The translations under genes and the position numbers were made by a program. From the NCBI GenBank assembly GCA_009760855.2, contig WPIO01000016.1, positions 2,265,001 to 2,329,000 of the forward strand: a stretch of 64,000 bases of DNA, in the 5' to 3' direction. The DNA comes from Cristatella mucedo. Lineage: Eukaryota > Bryozoa > Phylactolaemata > Cristatellidae. Within the stretch, counting starts at the first letter, position 1. The number at the start of each line of letters is the position of its first letter. The notes below the pieces were generated by a model. It made no database searches. It was not told the origin of the DNA and was given only the letters and a program-made list of their open reading frames with translations. Positions 54,541 to 64,000 of the stretch are shown here, in pieces.

Positions 54541-55650
54541 CACGTCAGTTCAGTCTTGACTAGATTACTGTAATTGCCTTTCGGCTGAGCTACCGAAAAA
54601 AGCCACTAGGCAACGGCAGCTGGCTGAGAGTGCAAGGCTGCAAGGAAGGCTAGTTTGGAAAATCCCAGTGGTTTGACCACGTGTCTGCTTTGATAAAAGA
54701 GCTAGGATGGCTGCCGGTTGATCAACGGATACAGACTAACGTTCTTACGCTGACCCACAAGTCCCGCCACGGCTTGGCTCCTCCATACCTACCTGAACTG
54801 CTGCACAAACGTAAGCCTCCTTGTGCCCTCAGGTCGTACATGGGGAATAAATTAGCTGTTCCCTTCTTCCGCTTATAGACAGTTGGAGACAGAAACATTA
54901 GCTCTGCATGTCAAAGACTGTGGAACTCACTTTTATGATTCTTACGCACTGACAACTGCTCTCGTTGTGCCGTTGGTGGTACATCATTTCTAGCCATATT
55001 GAGCTGCTAATTCCATGCTAATCACTACCTCAAATGCTCTCTGGACTCTACTATGCTTCCCGATTTCTCATTTTTGCGTGAGATGTGTAGTTTGTATGTA
55101 TGTATTGTATGTCTGATAAGCCACTGGTGAGCTGTTAGAAGCACCACCGAGAGGGGCCGGTGCACAGCTGTGGTCCGCCTGTGATGTGGTATGGACACAG
55201 GCCGGTAACCAGCTGGTGGCCAGATGGTGGATTCACCATCAGGGTCTCCCAGTGCACTGCTGTGGTCCCCGCCTTTGATGTGGCACGGACCAGCTGGTGG
55301 CCAGATGGTGGATTCACCACCAGGGTCGGCCGGTGCACCGTTGTGGTCGATGAGTCATCGGAGTCGACCAGGGGAGGGGAGTCGTGTGAGAGCAGGGGCC
55401 GAGGGGAGCCGTGCGCTCTTCGGCTCCGTGCGTTAGTAATAAACTGTTGGTGTTGGGAATCGGCTGTCTCTCTGCTGTGCGAACAAAACGACAAGATGCA
55501 ATCTGCTGACTAGCAAATGCGCAACGGAAGTAGCTAAGACCTTGAGCATGCTATGTGAAAATCTCCCGCGTATTACCCACGTAGCCTGTATGGCTTTGTG
55601 GAGATACAGATGGAGATACACTAAATCGCAATACATTACACTAAATTACA
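54541..55650 (+). mobile_element. LINE-B 3' fragment, split by a solo LTR, unit 2
   Basis: LDYCNCLSAELPKKATRQRQ is followed by KELGWLPVDQRIQTNVLTLT and SRHGLAPPYLPELLHKRK. It is interrupted at 55081-55498 and resumes with gcaatctgctgactagcaaa and the gatacactaaatcgcaatac tail. Confidence 0.88.
55086..55493. mobile_element. Solo LTR (Ty3/Gypsy family) with target duplication
   Basis: 408 bp bounded by TGTAG...GACA. It is flanked by the 5 bp direct repeat agatg (55081-55085 and 55494-55498). It holds two ~85 bp tandem units (ccagctggtggccagatggt) and AATAAA at 55438. The related LTR at 38018-38497 adjoins Gypsy pol. Unit 1 has the unoccupied site (aggtg, 34110-34114). Confidence 0.92.
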
Positions 55651-56049
55651 TCAAGGATTGCTACGTGCATGATGGGAGGTGAGCTCTGAAAAACTGAACG
55701 TTTGGAAGAACGAGCCGTGCAGACGTAGCGGTGACTTGCGTGGTCAGTCGTTTGTAGCGCAGGTATAGAAAACAATCCGTCCTTCTTTTCCCTCCTGCTT
55801 TAAACTACCTGAATTATATAAATAAATTTAATAATATTTAAGAAACTGCTGAGTAAAGTGCAATGAGCTCGATTTAGCAATTATTCACCTTGTTGTCAAA
55901 TGTTCGCTTGCAGCGTTTGCAAGTGAAATGGCCTAGGGGTCGTCTTGATCCGCCACCGTCGTGTTGAAGTATGCTTAATTAGAGTCGAACATTTAGCTGA
56001 AGCTTTCGCTGAGTACCCTGTTCATCGCCGCTCGATAAATTGTCCCCGA

Positions 56050-57060
56050 GAGTAGGAAAAATGTGTCTGCTGGGTGCGTACGACCTCTGGATGCCATTGT
56101 CTTAACCCTTGTTGGATTGAGGGAGTGGCCAGTGTCTTTGAAGCCCATTTGCAGGAGCGTACGCGAGAACGATGGCATACAACGTTGTGGATACATTCTA
56201 GCAGCGACCTACTGCTTCGATATGACCTCAAAATTCGAACTTTTCACACCAATTTCCGGCCGATTTAACGGCTATATATAGTAACTTTGCGGCAGCTCGC
56301 GGCCGTTCTTGCAGGAAGCCTTAGGGCTGAGCCCGTTAGAGAGCGACGCTCCAGGACAGGGCGCTAGTGAGGGAATGATGCCCCTGTATTCAAATTTGCT
56401 AGTTCCGTTGAAAATTCTAATTGCTATGCCTGGATTATGCCAGGAGAAGCGTTCTCGTCGTTTTCGACGCATTGTCAAGCCCCTCGAGGCGACACTAGCG
56501 TCCAGTGCAAACATCAACGTTCAAAATAGACACTCTGGCTGATGGTGCTTGCCGTTCAAAGTACCCAAGGCACACCGAGGTCTCCGACGTTGACAAAGCG
56601 TTCGCTCTGCCAACATGTTTGCCCGGTAGACTTCAATAGCACGAGAATGAATGCTCGCGGGATTTCTTTGGGGGAGGGGCATAATTGGTTACCACCAGTT
56701 AGAAAAGAAGCCCAAGCATTTATACTTGCGTTGTTTCGAATGATTCGAATAAGACTCTCAATAGATAGAAAAGGCTTTGTGAAGGTTGCTGAGCAACCAC
56801 ACGAAGCACCTTTTCAAGAGTACGTCAAGGGGGTCTTTGCCTGCGTATAATTATGGTTGCTTAAGTGGTTGGCTTTTCCACTAATCGCGATGGTGTGGAT
56901 CCGATAGTGGCGTTCTCAGAGATGCAATTCTCTAGCATTAACTGATCGATGCTCTACAATAGATAAATACAATACAATAGCCTGCGCTCACTACCAGTGC
57001 TCTCTTGAAAATTTCCGCGACTGTCAGTTAGTCTTGGCCGAGAAGGGATGGGCCAGAAAC
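56050..57060. repeat. R1 segment, copy c
   Basis: Colinear with R1b and R1d. With R1d it shares an extension (gagaagggatgggcca, ctctcaatagatagaaaagg, gtcaagggggtctttgcctg). Open frames at 56542-56850 and 61580-61780 translate alike (NWLPPVRKEAQAFILALFRM), but upstream frames break. Confidence 0.75.
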
Positions 57061-57838
57061 ACATCCTTATACTGCCATGCGAGTGTTATAACGTTAACGC
57101 CGTTATAATTCATTACTTTTAAATTGACCTTTTCATGGTATTGAAATAATTCGCTCGCTGTGATACCCTTTGCACTCTACAATCTCGGCTTCGCTTAGGC
57201 TTTTTTAATCGAGCCATCTAGTGCTTAAAAGTGTCGGCTCGCTGTGGGCACACACCTTGCAACCGAGGGCTGCTTGATCTCGGCGGATTCACTTAGCCGC
57301 TGCTCGTTGCTCGCGCTCGAGTCGTGATGGTCGCGGTGACAGACGATTGAACATATTGCAATGACGACGTCTTTTGGCTGGGGGAGGGCTGTGCTCTTGA
57401 ATATTGGCAGCCACAGGCAGGTGGAGATAATGTCCTTTACAAGTACTCGACTTCGGTTCGAGACGCGGCGCCGTGGTCTGATTAACGAGGAGCAGATCAG
57501 TTCAACTCTACGTTTTGCTGTTCAAAAAAGAATCGTTCTCAAATCGAACTTATGTTTGTCCCGATCTTGAGCTGTCACCCGGTCACTAGCAACGGGTGTT
57601 TGCATCCATCTGGCCAGGCATTTGGTCCATTGGCAAATTGTACACATGATACCGATGCTGGCGTACTGAGAGGTTGAGAGCCAAGATGGCCAGTTTGTGC
57701 TAGTATTACACTTTGCGTCATATGACGAAAGTCACCTAGGTAGAGAACTCGCAATCTGACAAGGGGATGAATTTTTTCCCACTTCCTAAGCCGACTCAAG
57801 AAAAGAGGTGACCAGCCTTATAGTAATCGACAGGAGTC
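57061..57838. other. Spacer with a possible vestige of the membrane-exon flank
   Basis: At 57275-57345 cggcggattcacttagccgc and cgctcgagtcgtgatgg resemble the 3' flank of the gene 2 membrane exon (41455-41530). The exon itself is not found. The rest is not recognised. Confidence 0.35.
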
Positions 57839-57839
57839 C

Positions 57840-58660
57840 GTCAAAGATGCTTGCACTTCAAGACAACTTTTTTGAATTGAAGGATGACAAAACCAACCTA
57901 CTAGTTATGGGCACACAAAGTGTGATTCCGAAATTGGAAAACCTGCCACTTAAAATAGCTCATCCAGAATATCTTCTGTTGAACCGGCTAGTAATCTAGG
58001 TGTTCTGTTCCAAAGTGACCTTGAATTAGACGACCGCATCAGCTACACAGTGAAGTCTGCTTACTTTCAGCTATAAAACATAGCTAAAACTCGGGCTCGG
58101 TTAGTCCATGGATTTTTAAATCCCGTCTCCACATCTACAAGTCACTGATTGCTGGACTACTGGCGGTGGGTGCAATCGTAAGCTTAAAGTTTGCAGTTAC
58201 ATCCAATCAAGCAGCGTATTGAGTTTAAGGTTCTGTCACTTACTTTTAGGTTATTTCACATTCTGGGTCTGCTTACCTAGCAGGACTCATCCTCAGCAGA
58301 CACAAAATCGCACAACATGCTCTTATTACTCGAATTGTTTAGCCAAACCTAAGAACGACAAACTGTTGGATACCACGCTCTTAGTTCATACGTTTCAAAA
58401 GTCTTGAATTGAATACCAAAGCAGAGCATAACGTCCCCGGACATGACGACATTTAAAAGAGGTTTACAACGCACCAGTTTGTTACCAAATTTGGTGGGCC
58501 TTTGTAGCATTTTTCTCGTGCGCAGGTGCCTACTTAAACCGCACCTACTCCTTGTGGACGTTAGCACCAATCGTTTGGGAATGCTTTTTATTAAGCATAT
58601 ATAGAGTGTATAGAAAGAGATCCAGCTCTCTGAGGGCGCTATATAAATGCATTACTATTC
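57840..58660 (+). mobile_element. LINE-A relative (subfamily), unit 2
   Basis: FFELKDDKTNLLVMGTQSVI, LENLPLKIAHPEYLLLN, broken frames, then a 3' end tagaaagagatccagctctc and ctgagggcgctatataaatg. Twin of 35466-36225, and longer at its 5' end. Confidence 0.82.
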
Positions 58661-59018
58661 TTACTATTATAAGAACCGAAGCCGTGAGAAGTGATCCTCA
58701 TCTTTTACGCTTTTAACTTTTGGGTGTTCAGCTTTACACTTCTAGAGAATGAAAAGTTTGCCGGTAAGCGTAGCTTGAACGAGTGACATGCCATTCTCAC
58801 TCAGTTAGTGCAACCGTATGGAGTGCTTGAGATGTGAGAAGGCTTGGGCCCAGCTGATTTCTGCTCAATGTAAGGAATCGAGCAAGCCCTGTAACTTGCT
58901 ATGCATCCTTCCACCCGTTTTTTCGGAATCTAACTTTAACTATGCCTCGTACAAACCTCCAACCATTTTGAGACCGTGCCTGTAGTTCGGATCAAGCTTC
59001 CACTAACCATTTGTTGAG
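58661..59018. other. Spacer with LINE-A crumbs
   Basis: 58905-58990 (tcggaatctaactttaacta and cctcgtacaaacctc) is a short LINE-A piece. Nothing else is recognised. Confidence 0.4.
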
Positions 59019-59205
59019 CCGTGATGGCACAATGGATAAGGTGGATGCTTTTCACGACCTCGGTACCGAGTTCGTGGGTTCGAATCCTGCGGCTGGTGAT
59101 CCTTTATCGCCACTGCAAGCGGTGGTGATAGCCGTAAGGGCTCTTCTGTCGCTCTACAAAAGAGGCTGCTAAATCAGCGAGTATTTATTTATTTAATCGT
59201 GCTTT
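59019..59205 (+). mobile_element. SINE-1 copy
   Basis: A-box side tggcacaatggataaggtgg, B box gggttcgaatcc, hairpin ccactgcaagcggtgg, tail actcttctgtcgctctac... wait-free order as in 4843, aggctgctaaatcagcgagt and a TATTTATTTATTT end. Confidence 0.88.
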
Positions 59206-59300
59206 CTTAGCACCAATAGTAAAGTGCCTAGACAGAGATTGCATTCTCTGAGGGCGCTTTATCAAATGCATTATAATAAGTATTATTATTATTAACTTGT
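59206..59300 (+). mobile_element. LINE-A 3' end
   Basis: aaagtgcctagacagagatt ... ctctgagggcgctttatcaa and an ATT tail. It abuts SINE-1. Confidence 0.85.
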
Positions 59301-59984
59301 TTGTGGCTGCCTTTGAACATTGGTGGGTGGTAACCTTGTGACAGGAAAACACGTGTATCAGCTGACCACCCGTTCATAGACTAAGTGCTTGCACGAGCTT
59401 TGAACATCGGTGGGTGGTACCCAATACCTGCCAAGTGATCTTGCTATTTCCATTGTGGGGGCACTAGGCAACGAGATCGTGGCCTTCATTAGTGATTGGG
59501 TCTTCTACATTAGCGGTGTAAAACGTTCTATCTGAAAACGACTTTCAGTCAGCTGTTTACTACAATTGATAGGTACGAATCTTACCAGCCAAATAGGTGT
59601 CTATTGGAACTGTAAAGACAATTTTGTTTTAGCAGGTCTTCCAAAAATTCCACTAAGCGTATGCAATTACCTCTAAAGATGACCCCTGGATTGGCCACTT
59701 TGCAAAAGGCTTCTATTCTCAGTTTATTGTCAATGCTTTATCACTAAGTGCTGCTGTCTTGGGCTATCATTGCGTCAGAGCTAATGCTGACAGAAAAAAT
59801 GACCACACGCTCCTCCAATAATGTGTTTCAATACGATCTTATACCTGCAATAGCATTCCATGCATCGATTAACTCAAATAATTAACCTGCTCAATTGTAT
59901 TGACGATTTTGTATGTAGTACAATTGTCACATTTATAATATATTATGTGTCTGCTGTACTTCCTTTCTAGTATCCTTGACCCCT
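59301..59984. other. Spacer, nothing recognised
   Basis: A ~20 bp word (tttgaacattggtgggtggt) occurs twice, near 59311 and 59398. No gene is supported. Confidence 0.4.
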
Positions 59985-60165
59985 TTCACCCCTGTGCATT
60001 TCACCTCTGACCGTGTTATTAATGTTGTTTATCAAGCATGATATTAATCACCGTTCAATCACGTTTTCAATTGCACCAAATGTAAAGCGCCTAGAAAAAG
60101 ATTGAATTCTCTGAGGGCGCTTTATTAAGTGCATTACTATTATCATTATTGCTATTATTATTACT
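59985..60165 (+). mobile_element. LINE-A 3' end
   Basis: tgtgcatttcacctctgacc, the hairpin aaagcgcctagaaaaagatt ... gagggcgctttatt, and an ATT tail. Confidence 0.88.
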
Positions 60166-60284
60166 TCGATAGTAGCACCAACACGTCGTCCTCGTTGGAT
60201 GCATGGTGGCATGTGCTGACACAGGAAAAGTCAAGGTTAAGTGCAGCAATCAATTCCTTGTCCTGTATATATGTAATTATATAT

Positions 60285-60440
60285 ATATATATATAATTCA
60301 TTTATATAGCGCCCCAAGAGAACCCAATCTCTATTCAGGCACTTAACATATCCCACGGAGCTCGAGCCCACGACCTCAGTCAGACCTTGGTCGGGGCGAG
60401 CACCTTAACCGCTAGACCAAACCAGCTCGGCGTAGTGGAG
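60285..60440 (-). mobile_element. SINE-2, best copy
   Basis: The plus strand starts with tatatagcgccccaagagaa and cccaatctctattcaggcac, the LINE-A-like 3' end reversed. It then has gctcgagcccacgacctcag (B box reversed), ggtcggggcgagcacctta and accgctagaccaaaccagct (5' tRNA part reversed). A TA run follows its 3' side. Confidence 0.88.
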
Positions 60441-60679
60441 CATCTCGCTAAGTAATTACTTAGATGTAGCCATGTTATTATCGATCCATTGATTACCGTA
60501 TACTATGTAACTCCGACTGGTTGCCGGGTTTGCATGCTCCAATACGGGCATAGTACTGTTGACGTTTTCTGATTAGGTCAAAGTTGGCACACTTGTTTTT
60601 ATACAGTTAATGGAATTGCTGATACGGTTTATCCCACATCGAAATCCACAAACACGACGTGTTCCTTAATCCACACTTT

Positions 60680-60720
60680 ATTAAGTAGACTGGTGGCACC
60701 TGGCCACCAGTCTACTTAAT
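60680..60720. repeat. Perfect 18 bp inverted repeat, 5 nt loop
   Basis: The arms attaagtagactggtggc (60680-60697) and gccaccagtctacttaat (60703-60720) are exact reverse complements. The element around it is unknown. Confidence 0.95.
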
Positions 60721-60954
60721 GATGGCGTGAACAGTCTACGAAATGGCGCACTAGGTAAGGCATTCACTTTTAACTACCTTGCGTTGCATTCGAACACGCC
60801 AAAGTCGTAGTTCTCAACCCTTCGCTGCAACACACAATCGACCACCGACTTACCAGGCTGCTGACGTCGACAATGAAATCTTTATGCCTCGGTGATTTCT
60901 AGCGGCGCCGGCGAGAGATGTCTTGTCACGAGCTCGTCAACCCTATTGAAGGTC

Positions 60955-61975
60955 ACCGTCGCGTCTTTGCGCTTGGTAGACGCAGAGACGCTACGAGGTC
61001 ATACATTTTGGCGCCCAGGCGATATAGGAAAATTGCCTTCGAATTTCGCGTCTTCGAAGCCCATTTTCAGGAGCGTTCGCGATGGCGATGACCATACAGT
61101 TTTGTGGATACATTGAAGCAATGAAGTACTCCATCGACATTACCACGAAATTCACGCTTCGCACTGCCGATTTCCGGTCGATTTAACACTTACGTGTAGC
61201 AGATGGTGGTGGATCGCGGCGGCCATTCTTTTCGCAAAGTCTTATCGCTGCGCCCTTTTGAGAGCGACTCTACAGCACAAGGAACTCGCAAGGAACAAAT
61301 ACCCCTGAACTCAAAAAAATTTGCTAGTTCCGTTGAAAACTCCAAAATTTCTTTGCCTGGATGATGCCAGGAGAAGCGTTCTCGTCGTGTTCGACGCATT
61401 GTCAAGCCCCCCGAGGGGACACTAGCGTTCAGTGCAAGCATCAGCGTTCAAAACAGACGCTCTGGCTGATGGTGCTTGCCGTTCAAAGTATCCAAGGCAC
61501 ACCGAGGTCTCCGACGTTAACAAAGCGTTCGCTCTGCCGACATGTTTTCCTGGCAGACTTCAATATAGCAAGAGAATGAATGCTCGCGGGATTCCTTCGG
61601 GGGGAGGGGCATAATTGGTTACCACCAGTTAGAAAAGAAGCTCAAGCGTTTATACTTGCGCTGTTTCGAATGATTCGAATAAGACTCTCAATAGATAGAA
61701 AAGGCTTTGTGAAGGTTGCTGAGCAACCACACGAAGCACCTTTTCAAGAGTACGTCAAGGGGGTCTTCGCCTGCGTATAATTACGGGTGCTTGAGCAGTT
61801 GTCGTTTTTCGCTAATCGCTATGGGGTGGATCCGGCAGTGGCGTTCTGAGAGAAGTGATTCTCTAGCGTAAACCGGCCGATGCTCTACCGTAGATCGTCT
61901 GCGCTCTGTAAGTGCTCTCCTTGAAAGTTGCTCCGACTGTCCGGTAGTCTTTAAAGAGAAGGGATGGCCCAGGAA
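60955..61975. repeat. R1 segment, copy d
   Basis: Same order of words as R1c: gtggatacattgaa, gatttccggtcgatttaaca, tttgctagttccgttgaaaa, gacactagcgttcagtgcaa, ccgaggtctccgacgttaac, agataggaaaaggc-like, gtcaagggggtcttcgcctg. Very similar to R1c after about 61350. Confidence 0.78.
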
Positions 61976-61999
61976 CGGCACGGATCGCTGGCCGCTGGA

Positions 62000-62088
62000 A
62001 ACGAACTCCCTTTGCAGCAAATGTAAAGCGCCTAGAAAGAGATGAAGTTCTCTGAGGGCGCTTTATTGAGTGCATTATTCTTATTATG
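62000..62088 (+). mobile_element. LINE-A 3' end
   Basis: ctttgcagcaaatgtaaagc, hairpin, gggcgctttattgagtgcat, then a short TTATTCTTATTA tail. Confidence 0.88.
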
Positions 62089-62136
62089 AAATGTTTGGCG
62101 ATTGTTTCACCGAGGGCTCTTCTTCCGATGCTCCGA

Positions 62137-62196
62137 TCGCTCGCTGTGGCTCGTCGCGGCCATTTCGCAATGGCCGCGACGAGCCACAGCGAGCGA
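62137..62196. repeat. Perfect 28 bp inverted repeat, 4 nt loop
   Basis: Arm 62137-62164 (tcgctcgctgtggctcgtcg and cggccatt) is the exact reverse complement of 62169-62196, around a tcgc loop. It is GC-rich and would form a very stable hairpin or cruciform. Confidence 0.97.
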
Positions 62197-62380
62197 GCGA
62201 GGTGCTGCGTCTGGCGGCCAAGCGTGGAGGATGCAGCAGCGACGGAGAGTACGGAGTACGTTACCCTTCGTCCTGCCTCCATACCGCCTCGCTTCGTTTG
62301 CCAGTCATATTTGCAATGACCCTACGTGCACTGGCGTGAGTGCATCGATAAACGCGGAACCGTTGAATTTCCGAGCCATC
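62197..62380. other. Spacer, nothing recognised
   Basis: GC-rich sequence between the hairpin and R1e. No supported gene. Confidence 0.35.
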
Positions 62381-63665
<1,285 letters not shown>

Positions 63666-63921
63666 GAGCAGCAATTTTTCTTAGTACTTAGTACTTTTCT
63701 TACAAAAGGGGGCTCCGGCATGCGATGGCTCCGAATCGAGCTCTTCTATAGTGACACCGTCCATTGACTACACCGAGCGCTTAAAGGGTCGCAATATTAC
63801 TAGTTGAAATACTCGCTCGGAGCGTTTTTGACTTCAAGGAAAATTTGCCTTTATGGGATTACGGGTGATACAGGGGGCAGTTCTATTACTCATCATTCGC
63901 TCGACGCTCCTTTTTTACACG
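63666..63921. other. Spacer, nothing recognised
   Basis: No supported gene or repeat. Confidence 0.35.
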
Positions 63922-64000
63922 CTGGCTCGAACCAGTGGTTAAGATGCTCGCCTTCAATTGCTGAGGTCAAGGTGAATGTATTCGGTGAACGAGGGCGTGG
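63922..64000 (+). mobile_element. Possible SINE-2 head at the window edge
   Basis: gctggctcgaaccagtggtt then aagatgctcgcc recalls the SINE-2 5' tRNA part (gctggtttggtctagcggtt, aaggtgctcgcc). It is cut by the window end. Confidence 0.4.

Noticed and set aside
57270..57570. A third Ig-type membrane exon
   Set aside because: Only flank-like words match 41455-41530. No hydrophobic segment or PIANI motif is found.

Overview
This is a window of animal nuclear DNA. It has spliced genes with GT-AG introns, including one minor-spliceosome (U12) intron, tRNA-derived SINEs, APE-type non-LTR retrotransposons, Ty3/Gypsy remnants and very long dinucleotide arrays. Two single-copy housekeeping genes can be read completely: RPL35 and ARPC5. 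The phylum is not settled from the sequence. An invertebrate metazoan is the best fit.

Left part (1-24 kb). A plus-strand terminal exon of an unrecognised Gly/Tyr-rich protein ends at 1833. After about 5.5 kb of repeat-rich spacer comes RPL35 on the minus strand (5 exons, 10213 to 7484). It is head-to-head with ARPC5 on the plus strand (4 exons, 10463 to 17602). The two start codons are about 250 bp apart, so the pair shares one promoter region. ARPC5 intron 1 has exact U12-type signals. ARPC5 intron 2 (5.7 kb) is filled with LINE fragments, CAG-rich DNA and a GA array. From 18 to 23 kb there are SINEs, a LINE nested in a SINE, and a decayed copy of an uncharacterised multi-copy animal gene.

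Right part (24-64 kb). This is an old tandem duplication. Unit 1 runs from about 24.7 to 39.1 kb and unit 2 from about 40.6 to 61 kb. A repeated ~0.9 kb segment (called R1 here) recurs five times. Each unit carries one minus-strand gene made of an immunoglobulin-like exon with phase 1-1 boundaries and a terminal exon with a membrane segment. Both genes keep open frames and intact splice sites while the DNA around them has decayed. The intron between the two exons contains a degenerate satellite with a period of roughly 160-180 bp. Part of the two units (about 29.5-34.7 and 49.8-56.1 kb) is far more similar than the rest, which points to recent gene conversion or re-duplication.

Mobile DNA. 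LINE-A (CR1/L2-like, 3' hairpin and TTATTA tail) is present in more than 20 fragments. LINE-B, a relative, has one long copy at 45-47.5 kb. SINE-1 and SINE-2 have tRNA-like heads, and the SINE-2 3' end copies the LINE-A hairpin. A Ty3/Gypsy family has left a rotten pol with an LTR (36.2-38.5 kb) and a clean solo LTR with target duplication in unit 2 (55.1 kb), which is absent from unit 1. Names such as LINE-A and R1 are labels for this window only. Similarities between copies were judged by eye.
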